Assembly: GCA_002337145.1 (NCBI GenBank)
Contig: DDFK01000001.1
Coordinates: forward strand, 62,001 to 126,000
Direction of reading: 5' to 3'
DNA: 64,000 nucleotides
DNA from: Chitinophagaceae bacterium UBA1930
Lineage (GTDB): Bacteria; Bacteroidota; Bacteroidia; Chitinophagales; Chitinophagaceae
The translations under genes were made by a program, and so were the position numbers. This document shows positions 44,810-54,356 of this stretch, piece after piece. The notes beneath the pieces are model-generated. The model was not told the origin of the DNA and ran no database searches. It saw only the letters and a program-made list of their open reading frames with translations. Position 1 is the first letter of the stretch. Each line of letters begins with the position of its first letter.

Positions 44810-45781
44810 GTGGGAAAAATATACAAAGACACATATTGCATTTACCTGGACCAGTTTGCGATCAGTTTGTTATCAGAAGACAAGTTGGACAATGAATGGA
44901 CACTTATTAAGCACCTATTACAGAAAGGTGTTCGTGACGGAAATTGTTTTGTTCCCTACTCCAACGAACACCTGCTGGAATGTTCGTATAGTACCCCTGA
45001 AAATGCAATCAAAAAGGAAAGGTTGCTTTATTCACTGAGCAATGAAAAAATGGTAGAAATTGAACCTGAAATCAATGCAAGGTTTTTGGTGGCAGCTGTA
45101 CGTGAAAGGAAGATGACGGGAAATTCATTCTTCAAGAATACAGAAGGCTTAGGATATTCAAACGAATTAATGTTCCAGAAGTTCCACAACCTGAAAAGCT
45201 TGTACAATGAAATGACTTCAGAAGCTACCAGATCTTTGAATATGATGCGGACCGCCACTAGGCGTACTGGGCATGGTGAGAGGGCAGCCAACTCTCAGGC
45301 CTTGATCCGAACAGTTTCTGTGTATTCAAATGAACTTGTTTCAAGACTACGCCAGTTCCATTCGACAGGCTCGTTCAAGAACAGGGACTTACAGTTTTCA
45401 ATGGCCACCATACCATTTTGGGCAGACCAGGTCATGGAAATCCTTTTGGATAAATATAGGGTGACTAAACGCGAAGCCCAGCATGCAGCCAACTTATTGG
45501 AAATAAAGGGACTAAAAAATACCATCCCTACCTTGTACATTAGGACGGCCATTGAAACGATGATGGCAGTGAAGCATCAGCAGGAAACAGTAAATGATTA
45601 CGTGGATATTTCCAGGCTCTCCACGGCCCTGCCAGTAGCAGATGTGGTACTGACTGATAAAGCACGCTATTTCGACCTTACCTATTTTGACATAGATAAG
45701 GATTTTGATGTACAATTATTTTCTGGAAAGAAAGAGCATATCCAGCAATTTTCTCAATGGCTCTCAACTAAGCTAGCCTAA
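44810..45781 (+). CDS. PIN-like domain protein
   Basis: About 323 residues from the GTG at 44810, which follows the preceding stop by 2 bases; an in-frame TTG at 44765 would overlap that gene. A conserved acidic residue early (IYLDQFAISLL, D14) is followed by VPYSNEHLLECS and a late DISRLSTALPVADVVLTDK. This is the spread of acidic residues of PIN RNases. The middle is a long helical insertion. PIN enzymes cleave RNA and are common in toxins. The call rests on motif spacing, not on a profile. It is followed by the interrupted nuclease gene after 20 bases. Confidence 0.5.
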   Translation: MGKIYKDTYCIYLDQFAISLLSEDKLDNEWTLIKHLLQKGVRDGNCFVPYSNEHLLECSYSTPENAIKKERLLYSLSNEKMVEIEPEINARFLVAAVRERKMTGNSFFKNTEGLGYSNELMFQKFHNLKSLYNEMTSEATRSLNMMRTATRRTGHGERAANSQALIRTVSVYSNELVSRLRQFHSTGSFKNRDLQFSMATIPFWADQVMEILLDKYRVTKREAQHAANLLEIKGLKNTIPTLYIRTAIETMMAVKHQQETVNDYVDISRLSTALPVADVVLTDKARYFDLTYFDIDKDFDVQLFSGKKEHIQQFSQWLSTKLA

Positions 45782-45801
45782 TCAAAATCAAGCCAGTCAA
45801 C

Positions 45802-46509
45802 ATGTCTAATACAAGAAAAGATGAAAAGAAAAATGAGGAACTTGGCTGGCTGAAAAGGTTCCTAAAAAGTCATACAGATACCGATTATGAAATACTCGAT
45901 GTCAAGTACGACCCGCCTGATTGCGTCCTAAAATCCGAGGACAGTATCATTTCGGTTGAGATAACCGGAGTAATCAGCCCTCGAAAAAAAGAGCGGGAGT
46001 CTTTGGAGGAAAAGATTGTCTTGCAGGCAAAGAAAATATTTGAATTGCTTTATTAGGAACCTTTGTATGTACTGATTACGTTCAGCCCTTACCCGATTGA
46101 GTGCAAGACAAACGGGATAAACATATTGACAGCACAGCTTTTCAAAATGATAGAAGGGATTTATTTAGGCATGGGAACAGACAAAAAGTACCATGGGAAT
46201 ATGGATTATAATTTCATCCAAACAATTGACATTATGAGGGACAGGTCCCGGCACTGGCAGGCATTTGGAGTATTCATGGTGAATGACGTAGATAGGAGTT
46301 GGTTGCAATCGCGCATTTCAATAAAAGATTCCAACCTGGATAGATACAAAATGGCGTTTGATGAAAACTGGTTGCTGCTTGTTGGAAACCTTGGTCACGA
46401 ATCATCTACCTACAGCTTCCCTGCTCTTGACGGCATCTTGTTCCAGACCCGCTTTGATCATATTTACCTCTACCTGTTGATGAACAATAAAATTATTGTT
46501 ATTAAATAA
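45802..46509 (+). pseudogene. Nuclease-like gene with in-frame amber stop
   Basis: A single frame runs from the ATG at 45802 to 46509 except for a TAG at 46054-46056. Residues before it (YDPPDCVLKSEDSIISVEIT, D40, E53) look like a PD-(D/E)xK strand pair. Residues after it (YVLITFSPYPIECKTNGINI) continue naturally with no frame change. So a 235-residue protein has been broken at codon 85, either by a recent nonsense mutation or by a sequencing error; TAG suppression is also possible. Downstream genes remain open. Confidence 0.75.
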
Positions 46510-46567
46510 CATTCGTATTTTACTTGCTTCGCTCCAACCAGCTCGCTTGAGCATTAAATGCTTTAAA

Positions 46568-48787
46568 ATGAACGGACCTAAACTCAATGAGGATGTCTCA
46601 AAAGGGCAGCAGGAAATTAATGAATGGTTTTCTAAGCTCACAGAACAAACTGACAGTTTATTGAAAGAGCTGGAGACAAAAGTCGGAATGCTCGAAACCT
46701 TTCACCTGCTTTCGAACATCTCTTACTATAACAGTTTACATGATAGCCAACACTACGAGGATAACCGTGGCGACAGGATGTTCGTGGTATCCGAACTGAT
46801 TGCACTGATTGCATTGAAACATGACTATGTGGATCAACCAAAGGTTGATATGTATGAAGGCGGCCCACTTATTAAGGAAATTCAGGAACTGGGCTATAAG
46901 TATTTCAACCTAATGACCATGCTGCAGATGAGGCAGCATCAAATCGATGACAACCATTCACTGGAAGGAATTGCGTTCAAGAACATGCGGGATGAAACCA
47001 TTACACGTAACCCAGGCTTACCGGAACACCATCTTATGTTCTCAAGCGAATTATATGGCCCAATTGAAGCAGAACTAAAAAATCATTTTGGGTTTTCCAT
47101 ACATGAAAGCATCAAAATAAGGGAGGCTATCGGCCCCATGATCAACAACAAGGTTGAAAAGGCATTTCAAGCAGCTGAACAGAAAGCAATTGGGCTGGCA
47201 ATGGAAGTATTCCAATACCGCACAACGAAAAAGGTCCCACTTGGTGCTTCCTTGACAGAGGAAAACCTCCAGGAACTGAATACACTATCACGCAAAAAAA
47301 TAAAGGAAGCATGCCTGAATCACTGCATGAATGAAATGTTCTTTCGGCTTGCTGAAGTATTTTGTTTTACAGCGGAGGATCTTGCTCTTGCCTCTGCTCA
47401 ACCACTGGTAATAGTAGACTCTTTCTTGAAACAGTTTTCTTGTACGTTTTCACAGGACAGAAATATTGAGGCACTGGTATATCCAACACATCTATTAAAG
47501 AACAAGCCTTTTATCGAATACAAGAAACGGATACTGATTCCATCATTGTCACTTGTTGTGTGGTGTGTCGAACCCGCAATTGAGGATTATATAAAATCCG
47601 TTCCGAAACTACAGAACCGCTTCAAGGATATCAAGCATGATTTCCTACTTGCAAAGGGCAGGGAATTCATAACACGCATGATGGGTGACGATGTGGAAGT
47701 ACTAGCAAACCTTTACTATCATATCAATGGTAAAAGCAATGAACGTTTTGAAACAGACAGCCTCTTCAAATATGAACGGACATTGTTTATTGTGGAGGCA
47801 AAGGCACATAGGATTTCGCAGCCAGCCAAGGAAGGCAAAATACGTAGGACCGAAAAACACATGGACGAAATTGTAAAGGATTCATACGCACAGGGTATCA
47901 GGACACTTGAATATATAAAAGGGACTACCATTGCTGAATTCAAGACAGCGCATGGCAAAAAGACAGGATTCAAGCAGCAGGATTTTGACGAAATCATCCT
48001 TTTGACCTTGGTACTGGAGCCGATGGGTAATGTTACGCCGCTCATTAGGACAACAAATGAACTTGGATATTTCAAGGATGGGATTTTCCCTTGGATTATC
48101 AGCCTGTATGATTTGATAGTAGTTGCCGACCATCTAGAATTTCCGTTTTTATTGCCACATTATATCAGGAGACGCAAGGAGTTCCTTTCGCATAAGACAA
48201 TACAGGTCTTTGAGGAGACAGACCTACTGGCCTGTTACCTGAACAACCGCCTTTATATCGAGGGGATGTTTCATGAAGCAGAAAAGGAAAACACTACCAT
48301 GATGTTTATGGACAATCAGACTGATGCCATCAACAATTATTATGTCCACAAGTTCCGTTTAAAAAATACGGATCCCCCAAAGCTGAAACTAGCAATGCCT
48401 GACATGTTTGTTAGAATACTTCAAAGCATTCAAAATTCAACATTCATGCATAGACAGGATTTAATCATGGGCATCCTCGATCTCTCCCCAAAAACCTTGA
48501 ATAGATTCACAGAATATGTAGAAAAAATAAAAGTTCTATTTGCAAAGGACGGCAAGCGCTACAATTGTTCTATCATGACTACCCTATGGAATAAGAAAAT
48601 AGGTTTTACCTTTATGACTGACACCAATAAATTGGAACTGGACCAACAATTGTATTTCTTCTGTCGGTATAAAATGGATAGCTTGAAGGCAGACTCATGG
48701 TTTGGTTTCGGTGATACGGAACAGGCCATAACGAGGTGCAATATCGAATCGGCATTCATTGCAAAATATCAAGACCCTATCAGCTAG
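46568..48787 (+). CDS. Large protein with PD-(D/E)xK nuclease core
   Basis: A 739-residue protein from the ATG at 46568. Around residues 393-415 is a nuclease-type motif: RFETDSLFKYERTLFIVEAK with D397, E410 and K412. The N-terminal 380 residues are helical and unfamiliar, and the last 300 residues are likewise unrecognised. I know no family of this size and layout. It precedes a 266-residue gene by 3 bases and is part of the seven-gene run. Likely role: DNA cleavage in a defence complex (inference). Confidence 0.7.
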   Translation: MNGPKLNEDVSKGQQEINEWFSKLTEQTDSLLKELETKVGMLETFHLLSNISYYNSLHDSQHYEDNRGDRMFVVSELIALIALKHDYVDQPKVDMYEGGPLIKEIQELGYKYFNLMTMLQMRQHQIDDNHSLEGIAFKNMRDETITRNPGLPEHHLMFSSELYGPIEAELKNHFGFSIHESIKIREAIGPMINNKVEKAFQAAEQKAIGLAMEVFQYRTTKKVPLGASLTEENLQELNTLSRKKIKEACLNHCMNEMFFRLAEVFCFTAEDLALASAQPLVIVDSFLKQFSCTFSQDRNIEALVYPTHLLKNKPFIEYKKRILIPSLSLVVWCVEPAIEDYIKSVPKLQNRFKDIKHDFLLAKGREFITRMMGDDVEVLANLYYHINGKSNERFETDSLFKYERTLFIVEAKAHRISQPAKEGKIRRTEKHMDEIVKDSYAQGIRTLEYIKGTTIAEFKTAHGKKTGFKQQDFDEIILLTLVLEPMGNVTPLIRTTNELGYFKDGIFPWIISLYDLIVVADHLEFPFLLPHYIRRRKEFLSHKTIQVFEETDLLACYLNNRLYIEGMFHEAEKENTTMMFMDNQTDAINNYYVHKFRLKNTDPPKLKLAMPDMFVRILQSIQNSTFMHRQDLIMGILDLSPKTLNRFTEYVEKIKVLFAKDGKRYNCSIMTTLWNKKIGFTFMTDTNKLELDQQLYFFCRYKMDSLKADSWFGFGDTEQAITRCNIESAFIAKYQDPIS

Positions 48788-48790
48788 ACC

Positions 48791-49591
48791 TTGGAACAGA
48801 GCATCAACCATATTACCCTTAAAAGTATTGCCTGGATAAGGGTCGAACCGCATGTAACATCTTTCGGTTGGAAAGGCCTTCCAACAGATACTCATTTCTC
48901 TATATCCCATCGTCCGCAGGATGACTTCCTCAATTTGCACTTTACGCGAAATATTAAAGGTGTCGCGATTGAACACAAACCAAAAATAGAAATTGCCAGG
49001 ATCAACAAAGATGAAGCTTGCAATGCCTTACTAGCATTCATACAGGTGCTGCTACACGCAAGCATTGAGCGACTGCGGTTACAACGTTTTCCGGGGCACA
49101 CTTGCCATTCAGGTAGGCACTTTTACTTTCCTTTAGCAGAGTTCGAAAAACATAAGAACAATTACCGCATCAAGCTTGGGATTATCAATGCCTTTCATAA
49201 GGCTTCAAAACGGAAGGGAAAAAGGAAATTGGCAATTTCAGCAGATATCTTTCCTGACTTGGAAAATCTGGCATCAAATCCGGCTTTCCAGGATTATTGG
49301 ATTGGGCAGTTGAGAAAGTTGCCAAGGAGGATACGCCATAAAGAATTCAGGTCTGCCTTCTTGGTAAGCAAGGAATTTACAGGTTGCATTTTGATGGGGC
49401 GGGCAGGTATATTCAGGTTAAGGGAGGCTCCAATCAATGATATGCTGGATGCATTTTTTGCTCCGGGCCTTATTGGTCAACTAAGACAGTATATACAAAC
49501 ATCAATACAGGTGGTCGGCAACTCAGTGAGTTATGACCAAACTAAGGAATATAACAAACCATTTTATTTGTCGCTGGTCCTTCCGCCCTGA
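48791..49591 (+). CDS. Uncharacterised protein of the seven-gene run
   Basis: A 266-residue protein. No ATG is available near its start; the TTG at 48791, 3 bases after the preceding stop, is the best start. It contains RFPGHTCHSGRHFYFPLAEF and a basic ASKRKGKRKLAIS patch but no motif I can assign. The tight spacing points to translation coupling with the nuclease-like protein upstream. Confidence 0.6.
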   Translation: MEQSINHITLKSIAWIRVEPHVTSFGWKGLPTDTHFSISHRPQDDFLNLHFTRNIKGVAIEHKPKIEIARINKDEACNALLAFIQVLLHASIERLRLQRFPGHTCHSGRHFYFPLAEFEKHKNNYRIKLGIINAFHKASKRKGKRKLAISADIFPDLENLASNPAFQDYWIGQLRKLPRRIRHKEFRSAFLVSKEFTGCILMGRAGIFRLREAPINDMLDAFFAPGLIGQLRQYIQTSIQVVGNSVSYDQTKEYNKPFYLSLVLPP

Positions 49592-49673
49592 ATGTCAAAC
49601 TTTACCCTATTATCTCCAATTTGCATTGTAGAAGAGCACAGCTTTTTGATAGAAATTAAAACGACCCCTAACC

Positions 49674-51896
49674 ATGATTCACCTGGATTTACCGAAAAAT
49701 AAATGGGCGGATTTTTTCCTGACGCATCCACAAGATTTTTCCTCCATCCCAGCCTCAGAAAAAAAGGATTTTTTTGGGCAGCTATTGCCAGAAATCAGCA
49801 ACCTGATTGCACGGGGAAGAATCGGTACGGCCTTGGACAGGCTTTCCCTGTTGACCATGATTGATAAGGAACTGCTTCTACATAAACTGAAAGCACAAAA
49901 CCTGCTAAGGCATTCTGCGTACCTGTACTCACAGGATCCTGTTAGCGGCATAGCAAGGCACTTCCTGAAGTATATGGGCCTGTTCCAACTCAACGAACAG
50001 GAAGCTTGCTATTTCAATTCACTGGTTTTATTTGAAAAACTCTTTATTCAACTATCAAAACTCAACCGCGAAATAGATGCTGAATTAAGGAACTTCAAAC
50101 ATGCTGGACATCTTATGATTGAAGGTGGAAGGCATAAAAAAAGCAGGTTAAGGTCATTGCTGGTAGCAAATGATAAAAACTTCCTTTATGAAGTGGAAAC
50201 TGGCCAACTTCATGATATCAACGAGATACCGAATGATTACTCCAATGAAGATATATCCGCAGCAATATCCATGTTGGTGGCCCGGTACAATAAAGTTATA
50301 GGCATAACTGAAGACGATGTGGTATTTGCAGATGACTCTTATACTGATAGCAAATTGATAGAGGACCTGGTACACAAAGCATGCAAGTTGAAGTCGATAC
50401 TCGATGTGGAAGCATTGATCGAATTCTATGCATATCGGTTAAAGGATATGGGCAACAAGTTGGTACTTGAGCCGTTGGAAAAAAGCCTTTCAATGGCAAT
50501 GGAACTCTCAGACATTATCTATCCACTACAGGACAATGCCGTATTGCTCCAATTGGGTCGGGAGCATAAGGAAACGCTTTCTATGACTGAAATTGCTAAA
50601 TTTTACCATCAAAAAAACCCGGACAGTTTCCAGTTAAAAAATTATCCGTTCAAAAGGTATGCCCTCAAGATTGATACATCCGTATTTGCGTATTTCCTTA
50701 AAGTGGATGGGTTGGCATTGCTGCAAGAGGACCTGCCTATTCTCAAGCAAATAGAAACCGATTTATTGATCCCTTCCGAAAACCTTGGCAAGTATCAGAT
50801 CTGTCCTGGCCTGTCACTGTTTGACTTCTTTAGATTGTACAGGTTCTTCGTGATGCGGCACCACTGCTTCGCAGAAAAGTTTGCTGCATTGAGTGAAGAG
50901 GAAAAGAAGATAGCCAATAACGCATTGGTAGTTCCCTATAGGAAACATGAACTTACCCAAGTATTGGAGCAGTTTACCGCAAAAGAAGCAGTAGCACAAT
51001 TCCTGCAGGTTGTGTCTTGGGACAGTGCCAGCACAGATTCCTTTCTCGACTTGCAGTACCATCCAATTATTGCTGTGGGTGATTTCTATCTGGTGCAGAC
51101 CACAATTTTGGCAAGGTCAAATATCTTGCGGAGTATTTTCTTTTCGGAAAACAAAAGGCAGAACAACTTCAAACACCTGCAGACGGGTTTGCAATCCAGC
51201 TTGCAGGATATACTTGAAAAGAACTTCAAGAAACAAGGTTTCCTGTGCTGCAAGGAAACTAAGGTGGACTTCGTGCTTGGTACACAAACCAGCAGCGATA
51301 TAGACTTTCTTGCTTTCAAGGATGGGATTCTTTTCATAGCGGAGTGCAAGGACACCACGCATCCAACAGACCTATTTGAAATGAGGACCACTTATAACTA
51401 TATAAAGAAAGCAAAGAAGCAACTGGATTATACGCTAAAGGCTCTTAGTGATAAAGTTTACTTAAAGGCATTTGAACAAAAAACATCAATTGAGGGGAAA
51501 TCCATACAAAGCATTGTACCTGCCATTGTTTTGTCCAATAAGAAATTCTGGGGGTACCGTTACGGAGGTTACCCGGTTATTCATGCAAAAGACCTATGTT
51601 CATTTATGGCTAAGGGGTCATGGAATTACAAGTTGCCAGATGAAGACATGTACAAGTTCTTTCTTTGGAAAAACGACTATTTTGAAGCCCAAGACCTACT
51701 GTCATATTGTGGGACCAACAGCCCCTATAGTTTGGTAGCAAAACACTTGATTGAATATGAGTCGGATTTAAAGATTGATGTGACAGAAAAAAGGTTCGCA
51801 TTGAACATCCCTGGTGTAATTGAAGAATTGAAAACTATTTACCGGTATACAATTTTGAAGGAAGACATTTCCTTGAATGAAACTACTGACACGTAA
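49674..51896 (+). CDS. Second large PD-(D/E)xK protein
   Basis: A 740-residue protein. A C-terminal nuclease-like core has SDIDFLAFKDGILFIAECKD with D544, E557 and K559. The preceding 540 residues are alpha-helical with no recognised motif. A similar size and a similar central D..ExK pattern also occur in the gene two places upstream, although the two proteins are not obviously alignable by eye. It ends the tight series, and 78 bases later the AAA ATPase gene begins. Confidence 0.7.
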   Translation: MIHLDLPKNKWADFFLTHPQDFSSIPASEKKDFFGQLLPEISNLIARGRIGTALDRLSLLTMIDKELLLHKLKAQNLLRHSAYLYSQDPVSGIARHFLKYMGLFQLNEQEACYFNSLVLFEKLFIQLSKLNREIDAELRNFKHAGHLMIEGGRHKKSRLRSLLVANDKNFLYEVETGQLHDINEIPNDYSNEDISAAISMLVARYNKVIGITEDDVVFADDSYTDSKLIEDLVHKACKLKSILDVEALIEFYAYRLKDMGNKLVLEPLEKSLSMAMELSDIIYPLQDNAVLLQLGREHKETLSMTEIAKFYHQKNPDSFQLKNYPFKRYALKIDTSVFAYFLKVDGLALLQEDLPILKQIETDLLIPSENLGKYQICPGLSLFDFFRLYRFFVMRHHCFAEKFAALSEEEKKIANNALVVPYRKHELTQVLEQFTAKEAVAQFLQVVSWDSASTDSFLDLQYHPIIAVGDFYLVQTTILARSNILRSIFFSENKRQNNFKHLQTGLQSSLQDILEKNFKKQGFLCCKETKVDFVLGTQTSSDIDFLAFKDGILFIAECKDTTHPTDLFEMRTTYNYIKKAKKQLDYTLKALSDKVYLKAFEQKTSIEGKSIQSIVPAIVLSNKKFWGYRYGGYPVIHAKDLCSFMAKGSWNYKLPDEDMYKFFLWKNDYFEAQDLLSYCGTNSPYSLVAKHLIEYESDLKIDVTEKRFALNIPGVIEELKTIYRYTILKEDISLNETTDT

Positions 51897-51974
51897 TTTT
51901 TTATTGTTATTCATCAAGTTTCAAAAACGGTTAATTTTAATTATAAAACAAATTAATAACATAACGGCAATTAG

Positions 51975-53495
51975 ATGAAATTTAAAGTCCTAGATCCCTA
52001 TTCAAGTATTCCCAGAAGCGATGCAAACACAGCTTTCCTGATTAAGGACGACTGGGATGACTGGTTTGAATTTTCAACATTGTTCGCCCTGTTTTATGTC
52101 GACAGTTCAGGCATCGTGCATAAAATCGGGGCTTTGAAGATTGGTGAGTTTGATATGGAAAAAAGGCAGGGTTCTCCTAAAATCCCGAACCGGTTTACCA
52201 AACTAAAGCAGCCCTTTTTCTCCCTGGGACAGGATGACAGCTATTATGAAAATTTGAAACTGCTTGGCGACGATTTACGTGTTGAATTCCTTGTTGCTTT
52301 ACGGGATATTGCAAAGAACAATGACATTTTTGAACAGGCACTTGAAGAGAGGGTAACAAGGATTTCCCTTTTACGGGATGTCTCCCCTGTTTCAGTGAAA
52401 GGGCAGTTCAGGCGACTGGCAAATGGCGGAGCAAGCCTATCAAGATACGACTTCACATATACAACAGCCGGGAGCAGGAATGGGTCACCACGGATGATGT
52501 TGTCCTTCCACGTAGAGCCTGATTCAAATCCACCTACCAATATCCACGTACTGATAGGAAGGAATGGTGTGGGGAAGACCTTCTTGCTGAACAATATGAT
52601 TTCCTCATTGGTGGATGAAAATGCATCTATTTCAAAAGTCGGACGTTTTACTTCCGGTATGGATACCGGGGAAATCTTTGCAAGTTTGGTATCGGTCACT
52701 TTCAGTGCTTTTGATCATTCCGAACCCCTGCCAGAAAGAAGGGATAAGTCAAAAGGTGTCAAGTATTCCTATATAGGCCTGAAACGTTACAAAAAAGGTG
52801 AAACAAGCCTGTCGCCCAAAAGCCCGCTCCTGCTGAAAAACGAGTTTGCCAAGAGCATAGAAGTTTGTAGGAACAGCGGCAAAATAACAAGATGGCGGAG
52901 GGCATTGGAAATGCTCGAAGCCGATCCTATTTTCCGCGAGGCAGATGTTTCAGGAATAGTGGACCTGCTTGAAGGGGAAGATTTCATTGAAAAGGCTTCC
53001 GCCATATTCCACGATTTGAGTTCCGGTCATAAAATAGTTTTACTGACGATTACACGTTTGATTGAAACAGTCGAAGAACGGACACTTGTATTGCTTGATG
53101 AACCGGAAGCCCATCTGCACCCACCTTTATTATCAGCATTTATAAGGTCATTGTCTGACCTGCTGATATCGAGGAATGGTGTAGCGATCATTGCAACCCA
53201 TTCACCCGTTGTTTTGCAGGAAGTCCCCAAGAGCTGTGTATGGAAGTTAAGGAAGACAGGCTCGGAAGTTATGATCGAGAGACTGGAACTGGAATCCTTC
53301 GGGGAGAATGTCGGTGCATTGACCAGGGAGGTGTTTGGCTTGGAAGTCACACATTCAGGCTTCCACAAATTGCTAAGGGATGCGGTTGAAAGGAATGATA
53401 ATTATGGTTCAATACTTGAATATTTTAATGGCGAGCTTGGGGCAGAGGCCAAAGCAATAGTCAGGGCATTGATGTTAACAAAAGATAAGCAGTAA
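51975..53495 (+). CDS. AAA ATPase (PtuA/Septu-like)
   Basis: A 506-residue ABC/SMC-like ATPase: Walker A GRNGVGKT (195-202), signature LSSGHK (348-353), Walker B LVLLDEPEAHLHPP (371-384) and H-loop ATHSP (407-411). An HNH protein gene follows after 5 bases. ATPase plus HNH is the layout of Septu (PtuA-PtuB), a defence system in which the ATPase senses phage infection and the HNH cuts. The N-terminal 190 residues are not of the standard PtuA type, so another ATPase-HNH class is possible. Confidence 0.8.
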   Translation: MKFKVLDPYSSIPRSDANTAFLIKDDWDDWFEFSTLFALFYVDSSGIVHKIGALKIGEFDMEKRQGSPKIPNRFTKLKQPFFSLGQDDSYYENLKLLGDDLRVEFLVALRDIAKNNDIFEQALEERVTRISLLRDVSPVSVKGQFRRLANGGASLSRYDFTYTTAGSRNGSPRMMLSFHVEPDSNPPTNIHVLIGRNGVGKTFLLNNMISSLVDENASISKVGRFTSGMDTGEIFASLVSVTFSAFDHSEPLPERRDKSKGVKYSYIGLKRYKKGETSLSPKSPLLLKNEFAKSIEVCRNSGKITRWRRALEMLEADPIFREADVSGIVDLLEGEDFIEKASAIFHDLSSGHKIVLLTITRLIETVEERTLVLLDEPEAHLHPPLLSAFIRSLSDLLISRNGVAIIATHSPVVLQEVPKSCVWKLRKTGSEVMIERLELESFGENVGALTREVFGLEVTHSGFHKLLRDAVERNDNYGSILEYFNGELGAEAKAIVRALMLTKDKQ

Positions 53496-53500
53496 GCCGT

Positions 53501-54337
53501 ATGAGGACACTACCCAAACCCGACGAAAATGCTGAAGAGGTATTCCTCCACTGCATAAGCACAATAATGGAGCAGGACCTGAAAAACCGCCTCACAGCGT
53601 GTTCAGGCATTGTACTGAACGCATCAGAAGAATTTGAAGCAAAAGTCCCCTTGGCAGAACTGCACACAATTCCGCTGGCAGGCAATGTGAACGGCAATGT
53701 TTCGGCTAGGGAAATGGGAAGGGTTTATACCAAAAAGATGGTCCCTAAAGGCTCCCCTGGACGGGCATTGTACAACAAAATAATGGCCGCTCCTCCATTC
53801 AGCCGTTGCCCACTTTGCAATCAAAGAACTGTCAGCCAACTCGACCACCACTTGAATAAAGCCGATTACCCAAGCCTAGTTGTAACGCCAGTTAACCTGG
53901 TTCCATCCTGCGGTGATTGCAACAAACTCAAGCTCGACAAAAGGCCAGGATCTGAACGTGAAGAAACACTCCATCCCTATTTTGACAATATTGAGAACGA
54001 CCATTGGCTAATTGCAACGGTTATGCAGACATCACCTGCATCAATTATCTTTGAAGTCGTTGCCCCTCCTTATTGGAGCAATACCCTTAAAGCACGGGTC
54101 AAACATCACTTCAAGATACTTGAACTGGCCTCATTATATGGTTCACATGCTGCGGAAGAGATGCTCAATATCCGCCATTCACTCACAAGTCTCCATGCTG
54201 CAGGTGGCCTGGATGCCGTAAGGGATAACCTTCTCGAGAACAGGAACAGCCGCATGGCAATCAATATCAATTCATGGCAATCTGCATTGTATTCGGCCCT
54301 TGCTGCCTCTGACTGGTTTTGCAATGAAGGATATTGA
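53501..54337 (+). CDS. HNH endonuclease (PtuB-like)
   Basis: A 278-residue protein with an HNH/zinc-finger core: CPLC (C103, C106), QLDHHLNK (D115, H116, H117), VNLVPSCGDCNKLK (N132, C137, C140). It is preceded by a helical 100-residue region. HNH enzymes cleave nucleic acid with one metal ion. It is coupled to the ATPase gene 5 bases upstream and is convergent with the helicase gene, 19 bases from its end. Confidence 0.85.
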   Translation: MRTLPKPDENAEEVFLHCISTIMEQDLKNRLTACSGIVLNASEEFEAKVPLAELHTIPLAGNVNGNVSAREMGRVYTKKMVPKGSPGRALYNKIMAAPPFSRCPLCNQRTVSQLDHHLNKADYPSLVVTPVNLVPSCGDCNKLKLDKRPGSEREETLHPYFDNIENDHWLIATVMQTSPASIIFEVVAPPYWSNTLKARVKHHFKILELASLYGSHAAEEMLNIRHSLTSLHAAGGLDAVRDNLLENRNSRMAININSWQSALYSALAASDWFCNEGY

Positions 54338-54356
54338 AAAAAGCATCGTCGGCTGT

